A DNA stretch of 46,079 bases from Paenibacillus ihuae (GCF_001368795.1 NZ_LN831199.1:413839-459917), one strand, 5' to 3'; numbered from the stretch's first letter, positions 1 to 8,621 are shown. Numbers and translations are program-made. The notes: generated by a model not told the origin, from the sequence alone.

Positions 1-197
1 ATGTCGTGCGGATTCCTGATCCGCAGGATGGAAGATCAAGCTATTTTCAGATTACGGAGTTTGGGGCGCAGACCCTGGCCAATGCCCGGCGGCTCCGCCT
101 GCAGCGGTATGAGGAGATTTTCGAAGATTGGTCACCTGAGGAATGCCAAACGTTCCGCACGTTGCTGGCCAAACTTAACCGTAAGCTGACGGAGTAG
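1..197 (+). CDS. MarR-family transcriptional regulator, C-terminal fragment (cut by window edge)
   Basis: Only the last 64 or so codons are present, read in frame from position 3 to the TAG at 195-197. The fragment begins with the DPQDGRS stretch, which matches the wing of MarR-type winged helices (usual form D-P-x-D-x-R), followed by the ITEFG stretch and a C-terminal dimerisation helix. MarR proteins are small dimeric repressors that respond to phenolics, oxidants or antibiotics. The gene starts outside the window, so its target cannot be judged. It lies about 20 bp upstream of a separate promoter for the next gene. Confidence 0.7.
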   Translation, partial: VVRIPDPQDGRSSYFQITEFGAQTLANARRLRLQRYEEIFEDWSPEECQTFRTLLAKLNRKLTE

Positions 198-217
198 CAT
201 CCCCCCCCTTAAAAGGA

Positions 218-246
218 TTGACGAAAGTAGATCCAGCTGGTAGATT
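218..246 (+). promoter_or_regulatory. Sigma-A-type promoter for the ATP-grasp gene
   Basis: TTGACG at 218-223, a 17-bp spacer, and TAGATT at 241-246. The predicted transcript would begin near 253, about 55 nt before the proposed AUU start at 308. This placement supports translation beginning near 308 rather than at the first ATG at 653. Sequence match only. Confidence 0.5.
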
Positions 247-307
247 AGATTAAATTAATCATACGGTTCGACTCGGAATTACATTTTAGCCAAAGGGGCT
301 GATCCCT

Positions 308-1477
308 ATTAACTTTGTTTTCTTTTCCCCTCATTTCCCTAAGAACAGTGCTGATTTCTGTACCCAGCTGCAGCGCCAGGGGGTCATCGTACTCGGGATT
401 GGTGACGCCGAATATGCCCATTTAGAGGACAAGCTGCAGCTCGCGCTTACGGAATATTACAAGGTCTCTGATCTGGAAAATTATGAGGAGATTCTGCGGG
501 CCGTCGGCTATTTCACCCATAAATACGGCAAAATCGACCGCTTCGAGTCGCTGAACGAATACTGGCTGGAGCAGGACGCAAATATCCGGACCGATTTCAA
601 CATTTACGGCACGAAGAACGATTTCGTCGCTAACCTGAAACAGAAGTCCAAGATGAAAGAGTTTTTCCGCAAAAGCGGGGTAAGCACCGTCCAGTTTTCT
701 ACCGGAACTACCCGCGACAGTGTAGACGAATTCATCCGCAGTGCCGGATTCCCGCTGGTGGTGAAGCCGGACCTCGGTTCCGGAGCCAGCAATACTTACA
801 AAATCAGCAATGAGGAAGAGCTGCAGCTTTTTTTTGATACGAAGCCTGCGGATGTCTCCTTCATTATTGAGGAATTCATTGACGGGGTGATTCTCACCTA
901 TGACGGGCTGGTGGATATTAACGGGGAAGTGCGGTTTGCCGTCAGCCATCTGTTCGAGAACAGCGTCATGGAAGTGGTCAACACCGATAACCATCTCTAT
1001 TATTTCTGCCTGAAGGAGATCAGTCCTGAGGTCGAGGAGGCCGGACGGAGTATCCTGAAGGCTTTTGACATCCGGGAGCGGTTCTTCCATATCGAACTGT
1101 TCAAGTCGAATAAGGACGGCCGGATCATCGCGCTAGAGGTGAATATGCGTCCGCCCGGCGCGTGGATGACCGATGCCATTAACTTCTCATATGATATCGA
1201 TGTGTATAAAGAATGGGCGGGTATGATCGCAAATAATGAGGTCGGCGGCCCTTATGAAGGCAAATATTATACCGGCTATGCCAGCCGCAAGCAGCACAAG
1301 CCTTACACGCACAGCCATGAAGACATCTACCGCACCTACGGCGCGAAGATTGTGAATTACGCCGAGATCGAAGAGGTATTCAGCAGAGCGATGGGCAACA
1401 GCGCCTACCAGTTCCGTTCTCCATCCTTAGAAGATGTCAGGGAAATCGTAAGGTATATACAACAAGTAGAGGGATAG
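308..1477 (+). CDS. ATP-grasp family carboxylate-amine ligase-like protein with an apparent AUU start
   Basis: This 389-residue ATP-grasp protein probably joins a carboxylate to an amine or thiol through an acyl phosphate; the substrate is unknown. The core runs from about residue 115 to the end. It has the KPDLGSGAS nucleotide-binding loop, the IIEEFIDG strand and the LEVNMRPPGAW metal/ATP site. The first in-frame ATG is at 653, but coding sequence continues upstream through a pre-ATP-grasp domain (NFVFFSPHFP..., GIGDAEY, HKYGKIDRFES) with no ATG, GTG or TTG. AAAGGGG at 292-298 sits 9 nt before ATT at 308-310, and the first upstream in-frame stop is at 287-289, so AUU is the best start. A promoter lies at 218-246. 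It is followed after 13 nt by an esterase gene, probably co-transcribed. Family call is firm; start is inferred. Confidence 0.8.
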   Translation: MNFVFFSPHFPKNSADFCTQLQRQGVIVLGIGDAEYAHLEDKLQLALTEYYKVSDLENYEEILRAVGYFTHKYGKIDRFESLNEYWLEQDANIRTDFNIYGTKNDFVANLKQKSKMKEFFRKSGVSTVQFSTGTTRDSVDEFIRSAGFPLVVKPDLGSGASNTYKISNEEELQLFFDTKPADVSFIIEEFIDGVILTYDGLVDINGEVRFAVSHLFENSVMEVVNTDNHLYYFCLKEISPEVEEAGRSILKAFDIRERFFHIELFKSNKDGRIIALEVNMRPPGAWMTDAINFSYDIDVYKEWAGMIANNEVGGPYEGKYYTGYASRKQHKPYTHSHEDIYRTYGAKIVNYAEIEEVFSRAMGNSAYQFRSPSLEDVREIVRYIQQVEG

Positions 1478-1490
1478 GATGTGTTAATGG

Positions 1491-2240
1491 ATGAAGACAA
1501 GCTACCGCAAGGAATACAGCCGTCACCTGCAGAGGGACATGGAGTATAAAGTATACGGCCACGCCGGCAAACCGATGCTTGTCTTCCCCACCTCGCTCGG
1601 CAGATTCTATCAATACGAGGATTCCGGGATGATTGAAACGCTCTCCGGGTTCATCGAGGCCGGTAAGCTGCAGATCTGGGCCTGCGACAGCATCGACGAA
1701 GAGACCTTTTTCTCCACCCACTGGAACCATGAGGACAAGGCCATCCGGCATGAACAGTACGACAAGTACATTACGCAGGAGCTGATTCCCGGCATTCTTC
1801 ATGAGAGCAAAGGGAACAATGGCGGGGACGACCAGAAAATCCTTATTTCCGGCTGCTCCATGGGCGCGTACTACAGCGCCGGCTTCTTTTTCCGTTATCC
1901 GCAGTTTTTCGATACCTTAATCGCCCTGAGCGGCGTCTATTCCACCTATTATTTCTTCGGGGACTATATGAGCGAGAACGTCTACTTCAATTCTCCGCTC
2001 CACTACCTGCCCGGCCTGAATGATGAGCATTATCTGGGTCAATACCGCAGCAGCCAGATCATCCTCTGTGTCGGACAAGGAGCCTATGAAGACGAGATGC
2101 TTCATGAGACCCGTCTGCTCCAGGACCTGCTGCAGCGCAAGGGCATTCCTGCACGAATTGACTATTGGGGCCATGATGTGAACCATGACTGGCCTTGGTG
2201 GAACAAGCAGATTCATTATTATGTCAGCAGCTGCCTGTAA
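1491..2240 (+). CDS. Alpha/beta-hydrolase-fold esterase
   Basis: A 249-residue putative esterase of the esterase D/enterochelin-esterase type. The nucleophile elbow is GCSMG, with Ser123, inside the ISGCSMGAYYSAGFFFRY stretch. A histidine in the C-terminal GHDVNHDW segment is the likely catalytic base. There is no signal peptide, so it is probably cytoplasmic. The gene lies 13 nt downstream of the ATP-grasp ligase gene and shares its strand, so the two are likely to act in one pathway, possibly one making and one cleaving an ester or amide. The substrate is unknown. It ends at a strong bidirectional terminator. Confidence 0.75.
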   Translation: MKTSYRKEYSRHLQRDMEYKVYGHAGKPMLVFPTSLGRFYQYEDSGMIETLSGFIEAGKLQIWACDSIDEETFFSTHWNHEDKAIRHEQYDKYITQELIPGILHESKGNNGGDDQKILISGCSMGAYYSAGFFFRYPQFFDTLIALSGVYSTYYFFGDYMSENVYFNSPLHYLPGLNDEHYLGQYRSSQIILCVGQGAYEDEMLHETRLLQDLLQRKGIPARIDYWGHDVNHDWPWWNKQIHYYVSSCL

Positions 2241-2263
2241 TATCCGCCTATCTATATAGCAAA

Positions 2264-2296
2264 AAGCCCCGGGTTAACGTGCTTATCCCGGGGCTT
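2264..2296. terminator. Bidirectional rho-independent terminator
   Basis: A perfect 10-bp stem, AAGCCCCGGG with CCCGGGGCTT, around a 13-nt loop. It lies between the convergent esterase and DUF6509-like genes and can serve both strands. Confidence 0.75.
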
Positions 2297-2308
2297 CCTT
2301 GTGTTCCG

Positions 2309-2596
2309 TTATTCCGGCAGATGCTCTTTGCAGAACTGAGCCAGCTCAGCTTCCTCGTCCTCTTCCAGATCAAACTCCAGCAGCTTGCCGGTCGCCGTTT
2401 CCAGCAGATCGCAAGAGACTACCTTAACGTCTCCTTCTTCGACTTTGATCACTGCCCGGGCAGATACGCCGTTCTCTTCGTATAACTCGTCCTCTTCCGG
2501 CACATCCAGATTGACGACGAACTCATATCGTTTGCCGCTCAGAATACCAAAAGGGTCTTTAATATTCTCGGCGGTGTAACTCGTAAATGTCAGCAC
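2309..2596 (-). CDS. Small acidic DUF6509-like protein
   Basis: A 95-residue acidic protein of unknown function. It opens with FTSYTAENIKDPFGI, which resembles short Bacillus/Paenibacillus proteins I associate with DUF6509. It ends in a run of Glu/Asp. The start is GTG, with GAGGA about 8 nt upstream. It has no signal peptide or membrane segment. It has its own promoter at 2633-2660 and a shared terminator downstream, so it is probably monocistronic. The family name is from memory and less certain than the fact that it is a real gene. Confidence 0.6.
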   Translation of the reverse strand: MLTFTSYTAENIKDPFGILSGKRYEFVVNLDVPEEDELYEENGVSARAVIKVEEGDVKVVSCDLLETATGKLLEFDLEEDEEAELAQFCKEHLPE

Positions 2597-2632
2597 TGCG
2601 CATTCCTCTTTTCCTGAATCTCTGCTGAGGCT

Positions 2633-2660
2633 ATTGTATCACAAAATCAGGAACCGGCAA
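2633..2660 (-). promoter_or_regulatory. Sigma-A-type promoter for the DUF6509-like gene
   Basis: On the minus strand: TTGCCG (2655-2660), a 16-bp spacer, and TACAAT (2633-2638) preceded by TGA, an extended -10. It lies in the short space between rlmN and the small gene. Sequence match only. Confidence 0.45.
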
Positions 2661-2686
2661 GGATGCCCGGACAGAGCAGCTTCAGC

Positions 2687-3769
2687 TTACCCGACCACCG
2701 CTGTGTCCGCTTTGGTCTTCTTGATCTGCTTGCTGCGCAGCTGGCCGCAGGCGGCGTCGATATCCACACCATGCTCCAGCCGGGTGCTGACGCTGACGCC
2801 CTGCTTCTTCAAGGTGTCAAAAAAGGCCCGCACCGTCTCCCGCTCCGTCCGCTGGTATTGGCTGTGCTCATCCACCGGGTTATACGGAATCAGGTTCACA
2901 TTAACCAGCTGCCGGCGGTCGCCGATCAGTTCGGCCAGCTCCAGGGCATGCTCCTGGCGGTCATTGATATCCTTCAGCAGAATATACTCCAGCGTAATCC
3001 GCCGGTTCGTCTTCTCCAGATAGTAATCAATCGCCGGCATTAGTTTCTCTATAGGAATCGCGCGGTTGATCTTCATGATCCGGGTCCGCAGCTCATTATT
3101 CGGCGCATGTAAAGAAATCGCGAGGTTCACCTGCATATTGGCATCGGCGAATTCTCTGATTTTGTCGGCCAGACCGCTCGTGGAGACGGTGATGCCTTTG
3201 CCCGCAATCGCCAGCCCTTTATGATCCTTGACCGTGGTCAGGAAGTTCAGCAGGTGCGTAAAATTATCGAACGGCTCGCCGATGCCCATTACCACGACAT
3301 GGCTGACCCGTTGTCCAAGCCCGGCCTGGTCCAGATGCTGCTGGACCTTCATAATCTGCTCCACAATCTCTCCGCTCGACAGGTCACGGCTCTTCGCCAA
3401 AAGCCCGCTGGCACAGAAGCTGCAGCCAATATTACAGCCGACCTGAGTGGTCACGCAGACAGACAGGCCATACTTCTGGCGCATCAGTACAGTTTCAATC
3501 AAGTTGCCGTCATTCAGGCGGAACAGGAACTTAATCGTGCCGTCGGCCGATTCCTGCTTCACATGCTCTTCCATCGTCTGAAACACAAAATGCTCCGCCA
3601 GCAGCCGGACGCAGTCTTGATTCATCTCCGACATACCTTCAAAGCCGGTGACCCGCTTGCGGTACAGATACTCCCATACCTGTGAGGCGCGTGACTTCTT
3701 ATGCCCGTGCTCCAGCAGCCATGACGCCAGTTGCTCCAGAGTTAATCCATAAATGGATTGTTTATTCAT
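2687..3769 (-). CDS. rlmN: RlmN-type radical SAM 23S rRNA (A2503-C2) methyltransferase
   Basis: A 360-residue radical SAM enzyme that methylates C2 of A2503 in 23S rRNA, and in many bacteria A37 of some tRNAs. The iron-sulfur site is C112-x3-C116-x2-C119, within [11 protein letters not shown]. The later methyl-carrying cysteine is in DIDAACGQL (Cys341). GIGEPFDN and the STSGL and SLHAPN segments match RlmN of Bacillus. Cfr, the resistance paralogue methylating C8, shares the fold, but the GEP loop and the N-terminal [12 protein letters not shown] are RlmN-like. Paenibacillus genomes can carry more than one such gene, so this may be a second copy. ATG start. Confidence 0.85.
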   Translation of the reverse strand: MNKQSIYGLTLEQLASWLLEHGHKKSRASQVWEYLYRKRVTGFEGMSEMNQDCVRLLAEHFVFQTMEEHVKQESADGTIKFLFRLNDGNLIETVLMRQKYGLSVCVTTQVGCNIGCSFCASGLLAKSRDLSSGEIVEQIMKVQQHLDQAGLGQRVSHVVVMGIGEPFDNFTHLLNFLTTVKDHKGLAIAGKGITVSTSGLADKIREFADANMQVNLAISLHAPNNELRTRIMKINRAIPIEKLMPAIDYYLEKTNRRITLEYILLKDINDRQEHALELAELIGDRRQLVNVNLIPYNPVDEHSQYQRTERETVRAFFDTLKKQGVSVSTRLEHGVDIDAACGQLRSKQIKKTKADTAVVG

Positions 3770-3894
3770 TATTTATCCTCTTTTCAAAACATTAAAGTTC
3801 AGTCTATAATACTCATTCTCTCAAATTTATTTTATTAAAACAAGGGGAATTACCGCCTGCGGCCCCGGTATATGACAATTTCAGGCCAACGTAC

Positions 3895-3924
3895 AAAAAA
3901 GCGCACCCCCGCCAAGAGTACGCT
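3895..3924 (-). terminator. Rho-independent terminator of the deacetylase operon
   Basis: On the minus strand a 9-bp stem (with two G-U pairs), AGCGTACTC with GGGTGCGCT around a 7-nt loop, runs into six T. It lies 14 bp behind the polysaccharide deacetylase stop. Confidence 0.65.
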
Positions 3925-3937
3925 CTTCCTGCTGATC

Positions 3938-5215
3938 TTATTTGAAAATGGCGAATTTCAGCCCTTTTTCCTTCAGGTAGGCAATGATTTCGGGCAGCAC
4001 TTGAACCGTAATGCTCTTCTCATGCAGCAGATATATGCCGCCGGACGGTTCGGTATGATAGAAATAATTCAGAATCTTCTCCGGACTGTCCGCCTTCCAG
4101 TCCTCCGGATCACGGTTCCAGAGCAGCACCTTCAGGTGCTGTCTGCCGGCCTCTTCCGCCAGCTGCTGATTCACCGCTCCATAAGGAGGACGGAAGATCG
4201 TGACCGGGCCGGTAATCAGCTGCTCCAGCGACTGGCTCGCCCGCGCCAGATTATTCCGGTTCTCTTCCGCACTGTTAGCGGTCAGATCACTGTGGTCCCA
4301 GGAATGATTGCCGACCGGCATCCCGTGTTCATCCGCATAGCTGACTGCCTCCGGATAATGGCTGACATTCTGACCGATGAACAGAAAATTCGCCGCTACG
4401 CCTGCCTTCACGAGAATATCCACGAGCAGTTCCGTGTAACGCGACGGGCCGTCATCAAAGGATAGTGCGACATAGCCTTTTGGCAGGCTGTACTCACTGC
4501 TATCTCCGGTAAGCTCAATCTCCTCATAAGACAGCTTCGGCTGCTCAGGCGGCTCCACTGGTATCGGGCCTGCCTCCGTTTGTCTGCTCTGGAGAGCAGC
4601 CAGCCGGACGTCCGGAATATAAGCGGCCGGTGCACGCTCCTCCGCCCCCGGTCCAGCCGTTTCCGCGGACACATCCTGCTTCGCTTCCACACTGTTCGTA
4701 AACAGCTCCACCTCGCCATCCATACGCAGGAGGAACACCGCCAGCAGAAAGCTGAACACGAGGCCCCGCAGGAGGATGGGCCAACTCCACAGCGCTGTCC
4801 GTTCGCGCTTCTGCCGCGGAGGTGCTGCCGGAACAGTCACTTCAGCCACTTGCGGGGCTGGTTCGGCGGAAGGTGCCTCTTCAGGCTGATTAAGCAGAGA
4901 CAGCAGCAATGTATAGCCTTCCGAACAGGCAAAATACAGCGTTTCGCTGAATGTCCGGTTCATTTTGACCAGGCTGCTGAAATGGGTTCCGCGAAACGGG
5001 TCCCACTTCGTGTAAAGCGACAGCCGTACTCTCTGCCCTTCAAAAGGGCCTAATGCAAGGAGTTGCAGATATGTATATTCATCGATGCTTATCATTTGTC
5101 TCTTATGTGATCCGCCGCTGCGGGTAAGACCTACCTCCATCTGACAGCCATCCGGGCTGTGCTCAAGCGACAATAGCTCAACCATCAGAGTGGCGCTTAT
5201 GTCATGAACCGGCAT
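3938..5215 (-). CDS. Membrane-anchored polysaccharide deacetylase (NodB domain)
   Basis: A 425-residue protein with an unusual layout: about 140 N-terminal residues of no recognised family, one transmembrane helix near 145-164, a proline-rich linker, and a NodB/CE4 domain from about 246 to the end. The CE4 motifs are present: SFDDGP (Asp254, Asp255), NHSWDH (metal His304 and His308), RPPYG, and LLHEK near the end. The enzyme would remove N-acetyl groups from peptidoglycan or another wall polymer outside the membrane, with the N-terminal part in the cytoplasm. The gene begins 5 nt after the coiled-coil gene and is surely co-transcribed with it. The N-terminal region could be an interaction or sensing domain. 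Confidence 0.85.
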   Translation of the reverse strand: MPVHDISATLMVELLSLEHSPDGCQMEVGLTRSGGSHKRQMISIDEYTYLQLLALGPFEGQRVRLSLYTKWDPFRGTHFSSLVKMNRTFSETLYFACSEGYTLLLSLLNQPEEAPSAEPAPQVAEVTVPAAPPRQKRERTALWSWPILLRGLVFSFLLAVFLLRMDGEVELFTNSVEAKQDVSAETAGPGAEERAPAAYIPDVRLAALQSRQTEAGPIPVEPPEQPKLSYEEIELTGDSSEYSLPKGYVALSFDDGPSRYTELLVDILVKAGVAANFLFIGQNVSHYPEAVSYADEHGMPVGNHSWDHSDLTANSAEENRNNLARASQSLEQLITGPVTIFRPPYGAVNQQLAEEAGRQHLKVLLWNRDPEDWKADSPEKILNYFYHTEPSGGIYLLHEKSITVQVLPEIIAYLKEKGLKFAIFK

Positions 5216-5220
5216 AGGCT

Positions 5221-5943
5221 CTAGGTATCCCCGTTTCCTTCATTACGCTCTGCAGCGGGCATGCTGCCGCCAAAAGGAACCGTCATCCGGTTCGTGAAAT
5301 CGCTGATCATGCTGGAGAGGTAGGCTTTCTCCTGCCGGACCGTTTCGTACTTCTGTCTTAAATGGCTGTTCTCCGTTTCCAGCCTTCCGATCTTTTCTTC
5401 CAGCTCGTTCATCTTCTTCAGCTTTTCCGCATGGGCTTCGTTATGCTTCTGCACCAGATTGGCGTACTTTTGCTGCTCCAGATCAATCGTGCTCTTCAGT
5501 TCATCCATTTCGCCTGACAAGGATGCATGCAGCTCGCGGTAGTCCTCGAGCACCTGGTCGACCTTAAGATTCCTCTCCACCAGCTTCTGCTCAAGCTCCA
5601 TAATGTTCTTTTCCCGGTCCTCAATCACCTTATTCAGGTTCTTCAGATCCTTATTCAGCCGCTCCACATGTCCGCTGGAATGGGTCAGCCGGTCCTGCAG
5701 CTCATGATTATTGGTCTCGGCATGCGCTCTGGCCTGGATCATCTGCTCCACGGCAAAGATCAGATCGAGCGATTTCTTGTCCAGCTGCGCCTTGCCTGTT
5801 GAGATCAGGCTGGCCGGGCTCTCATTCTTCTCATAGCTGTCCACGTCTTCCGGAGGGGCTTCCTCCACTTGCATCTTTGGAACCATGCCCGGCCTCAGCG
5901 TTTTATCCACCGCATCTCTTTTTTTGAAAAAAGGAGCAGCCAT
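5221..5943 (-). CDS. Coiled-coil protein of unknown function
   Basis: A 240-residue soluble protein, mostly a long coiled coil (about residues 55-215), with heptad-rich segments such as LNKDLKNLNKVIEDREKNI. The first 50 residues are proline- and charge-rich, and the tail is short. It has no catalytic motif. The ATG is preceded by GAGGTGA. It is the first gene of a two-gene unit with the membrane deacetylase, whose cytoplasmic N-terminal region might be its partner (inference from adjacency). No better-known family was recognised. Confidence 0.7.
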   Translation of the reverse strand: MAAPFFKKRDAVDKTLRPGMVPKMQVEEAPPEDVDSYEKNESPASLISTGKAQLDKKSLDLIFAVEQMIQARAHAETNNHELQDRLTHSSGHVERLNKDLKNLNKVIEDREKNIMELEQKLVERNLKVDQVLEDYRELHASLSGEMDELKSTIDLEQQKYANLVQKHNEAHAEKLKKMNELEEKIGRLETENSHLRQKYETVRQEKAYLSSMISDFTNRMTVPFGGSMPAAERNEGNGDT

Positions 5944-6125
5944 CTATAAATCACCTCATTATAATGTCAAAAAATGTCGAGCATATACGAGATTATTATA
6001 GATGATTTGCCCGGTGTATAAGTGAGCCTTAATGTCTAACTTTGTTAAATATATCCTAAGGCCCAGTTTATCTGTGAAGGAAGGATTACCCAAGCCTTTG
6101 GAACGATTTATGAACACAAACACAG

Positions 6126-6154
6126 CAAAAAGCGCAGCCCCAAAGGACTACGCT
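6126..6154 (-). terminator. Terminator of the GIY-YIG gene
   Basis: On the minus strand a 10-bp stem (AGCGTAGTCC with GGGCTGCGCT, G-U pairs allowed), a TTTG loop, and a T-rich tail. It lies 15 bp behind the stop of the GIY-YIG gene. Confidence 0.7.
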
Positions 6155-6168
6155 TATGCATCGACAGC

Positions 6169-6525
6169 TTATTTATACAGTACTTTCTCTACATTGTATT
6201 TCGCCTTGAGCTTGTTCACGATGTACGTTTCATAAATCTCCCGGTCTACCGGATCTTCGACGATGCAGACTTCAATCTTGGTGACCTCTTCGCGGTGCCC
6301 CTTCATTACCGATACAGTGTCTTCGAAATGCTTTTTGATCCGGGGTCTAAGCTTTCTGGCTTTGCCCACAAACAGCAGCTCATCCTGATCATTGTAGAAC
6401 ATGAAGATGCCGCCTGCTTCCCGTGTGATCAGGTGAAAGTCCGTAAACCCGTAAATATGGCTTAGTTCAGGATTCTCCTGTTTGAATATGGTTACATCCG
6501 GTGCAGGAATTGTAATGCTGATCAT
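6169..6525 (-). CDS. Small GIY-YIG-domain protein
   Basis: A 118-residue protein with a UvrC-type GIY-YIG fold in its C-terminal two thirds. The segment GGIFMFYNDQDELLFVGKA corresponds to the GIY...YIG core, with FMF and FVG in place of the usual tyrosines, followed by KLRPRIKKHF and a late glutamate (DREIYETYIVNKL). It resembles small Bacillus/Paenibacillus proteins annotated as nucleotide-excision-repair endonuclease. Loss of the canonical tyrosines makes nuclease activity uncertain. Monocistronic, with its own terminator. A second, longer UvrC-like protein lies at 19318-20412. Confidence 0.65.
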   Translation of the reverse strand: MISITIPAPDVTIFKQENPELSHIYGFTDFHLITREAGGIFMFYNDQDELLFVGKARKLRPRIKKHFEDTVSVMKGHREEVTKIEVCIVEDPVDREIYETYIVNKLKAKYNVEKVLYK

Positions 6526-6920
6526 TCGTGCTCACTTCCCTCTTATATATAGAAATAAATAGTATCACAGATCAATGGGCCTGACTATTTCTATCTTCCG
6601 CCGGAAAGGTTGTTTTTAGTCCCCGGTTCACAAAGATTTCGCCTGCCTCCCGGGCGAGACGGAATGCATAACGTGCTCCACACCTGTCACGGCTGATGAT
6701 GGAAGGGACAAGATGCTGCTCATCAATAGCTCAATCATAGTAACTCCTGCCGGATTAAGCAAGAATCAGGGCGGACGGCACCCGGACTTATCTTTAATTC
6801 ACCACAAATGCAGCTGCAATCAAGGAAAAGACAGAGCAGCTGTTGAATATAGAACCTTGAGTCTTCCTGTTAAAATAGGGAAGAGACCGGCTCGGAAGCC
6901 CAGTATAGGAGGAATTTGCA
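6526..6920. other. Intergenic region between the GIY-YIG and beta-glucosidase genes
   Basis: About 395 bp between divergent genes. I see no credible gene. An open frame from 6713 runs into the beta-glucosidase start and has no family look. TGTTAAAAT at 6868-6876 is an extended -10 candidate for the beta-glucosidase gene without a good -35. No catabolite-response element was recognised. Confidence 0.4.
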
Positions 6921-8273
6921 GTGAGTACGATTATTCAGTTTCCTGAAGATTTTGTCTGGGGGGTCTCCACCTCTGCCTATCAGATTGAAGGCTCCCTGGA
7001 CAAGGATGGGCGCGGGCCAAGCATATGGGACGAGCTCGCCGCCATTCCAGGCCGTATTTATAACGGCGATGATGCCAGTGTGGCCTGCGACAGCTATGAG
7101 CGCTACGAGGAGGATATCCGGCTGATGAAAGAGCTGGGCGTCAAAGCCTACCGCTTCTCCGTCTCCTGGCCGCGCATTTATCCGACCGGCAGCGGTGAAG
7201 TGAATCCGAAAGGGATAGCGTATTACAAAAAACTCGTCACAGCGCTGCTCGATTGCGGCATTGAGCCCTTCTGCACGCTCTACCACCGGGAGCTGCCGCA
7301 GGCGTTGCAGGAGCAGGGCGGCTGGGAGAACCGGAATACCATCGATGCTTTTGTCCAGTTTGCCGAAACCATGTTCCGGGAATTCGACGGCTTGATCAAG
7401 CACTGGATTACGTTCAACGAGCCTTGGTGCATCGCCATTAACGGCCATCTGCTGGGCAGACATGCGCCGGGTATCCAGAGCTGGCAGTCGGCCATCCAGG
7501 TCGCTCACCATGTCCTGGTAGCGCACGGGGCTACAGTACGCAAGTTCCGGGAACTCGGTACGGCAGGTGTCATCGGCTATGCGCCGGACATTTACTGGTA
7601 CGAGCCGTTCTCGCAGAAGCAGGAGGATGTGGACGCGGCCTACCGTGCTTTCTCCATCTATACCTGGTTTGTAACGCCGGTCTTTGCCGGCAAATATCCC
7701 GGAGCCATGGCGGAATGGTTCAAGACCAAAGGCGCTGAGCCGGTGATTGAAGCAGGAGATATGGGGCTTATTTCGCAAAAGCTTGATTTCCTGGGCCTGA
7801 ATTTCTACGGCGGCAACATCGTGCGGCACAAAGCGGGGAATAACTATCTGGACCTTGAGCATGTGGACATCGGCTATGACAAGTCCGACAAGGGCTGGTT
7901 TATTTTCCCGGATGGGCTGTATTTGACCCTAAACTGGCTAAAAGAGCTGTGCGGCCCGCTGCCGATCTATATTACCGAAAATGGCGCCTGCTACAATGAC
8001 GAGGTCATTGACGGACGGGTGCCGGATGAGCGGAGAATCCGCTTTTTGCAGAGCCATATTACCGAGCTGGGCCGGGCCATCGACTCCGGGGTCAACGTTA
8101 AGGGTTATCTTACCTGGTCACTGATGGACAACTTCGAGTGGGCGTTCGGCTACTCCTGCCGCTTCGGACTGGTGCATGTCGATTTCCGCACACAGAAACG
8201 GACGCCGAAAGAAAGCTATTACTGGTACCAGAAGCTGATCCGCAAAAACTGGCTGGAAATCGAGAGCAGATAG
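6921..8273 (+). CDS. GH1 family beta-glucosidase
   Basis: A 450-residue cytoplasmic GH1 enzyme of full length, hydrolysing beta-linked glucosides such as cellobiose. The acid/base Glu167 is in TFNEP and the nucleophile Glu353 in YITENGA. The N-terminal FVWGVSTSAYQIEG and the C-terminal SLMDNFEWAFGY are typical. It lacks the phospho-glucosidase look, so it probably acts on free sugars. GTG start, with AGGAGG at 6907-6912 (8-nt spacer). An odd feature is YHRELPQ at 121-127 where the family usually has YHWDLPQ. An ABM monooxygenase gene follows after 11 nt. Confidence 0.92.
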   Translation: MSTIIQFPEDFVWGVSTSAYQIEGSLDKDGRGPSIWDELAAIPGRIYNGDDASVACDSYERYEEDIRLMKELGVKAYRFSVSWPRIYPTGSGEVNPKGIAYYKKLVTALLDCGIEPFCTLYHRELPQALQEQGGWENRNTIDAFVQFAETMFREFDGLIKHWITFNEPWCIAINGHLLGRHAPGIQSWQSAIQVAHHVLVAHGATVRKFRELGTAGVIGYAPDIYWYEPFSQKQEDVDAAYRAFSIYTWFVTPVFAGKYPGAMAEWFKTKGAEPVIEAGDMGLISQKLDFLGLNFYGGNIVRHKAGNNYLDLEHVDIGYDKSDKGWFIFPDGLYLTLNWLKELCGPLPIYITENGACYNDEVIDGRVPDERRIRFLQSHITELGRAIDSGVNVKGYLTWSLMDNFEWAFGYSCRFGLVHVDFRTQKRTPKESYYWYQKLIRKNWLEIESR

Positions 8274-8284
8274 GAGCGTGAACC

Positions 8285-8596
8285 ATGAGTAAATTCGGAA
8301 TGTATGCAAAATTCACCGCCAAACCGGGCCAGCGCGATGCCCTGGCGGCCATTCTGCTGGAAAGTGCAGCTGCTGCCGAGACTATAGACGAATGTGAGCT
8401 GTACATTATCAATATCTCCGATAATGAGCCCGATATCCTCTGGGTAACAGAGGTGTGGAGCAGCCCGGAGGCCCATGCAGCCTCACTCACCCTTGAAGAC
8501 ACCCAAGCCGCGATACGGCGCGCCATACCGCTGATTGCCGGTATCGAGTCTACGAAGATCAAGCCGGTAGGCGGCAAAGGGCTGGTATTCCGCTAA
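8285..8596 (+). CDS. ABM-domain (putative quinol monooxygenase) protein
   Basis: A 103-residue single-domain protein of the antibiotic-biosynthesis-monooxygenase/dimeric ferredoxin-like fold. It has the F-x-AKPGQRDALAAIL start, the central ELYIINISDNEPDILWVTEVWSS strand pair, and the later helix ALEDTQ-like region. Such proteins form dimers and oxidise quinols or act without known substrate. GGAG precedes the ATG by 8 nt. Its 11-nt distance from the beta-glucosidase gene suggests one transcript, though no functional link is obvious. Confidence 0.75.
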   Translation: MSKFGMYAKFTAKPGQRDALAAILLESAAAAETIDECELYIINISDNEPDILWVTEVWSSPEAHAASLTLEDTQAAIRRAIPLIAGIESTKIKPVGGKGLVFR

Positions 8597-8621
8597 AGCC
8601 GGAATAAGCCTGGCTGCCTGG

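Noticed and set aside
5944-5990. TTGACATTATAATG as a promoter for the coiled-coil gene.
   Set aside because: The TTGACA and TATAAT overlap and cannot form one promoter, and the -10 would be too close to the ribosome binding site.
6870-7862. A 330-codon minus-strand open frame opposite the beta-glucosidase gene.
   Set aside because: Antisense to a clear GH1 gene with both catalytic residues; the translation has no recognisable domain.
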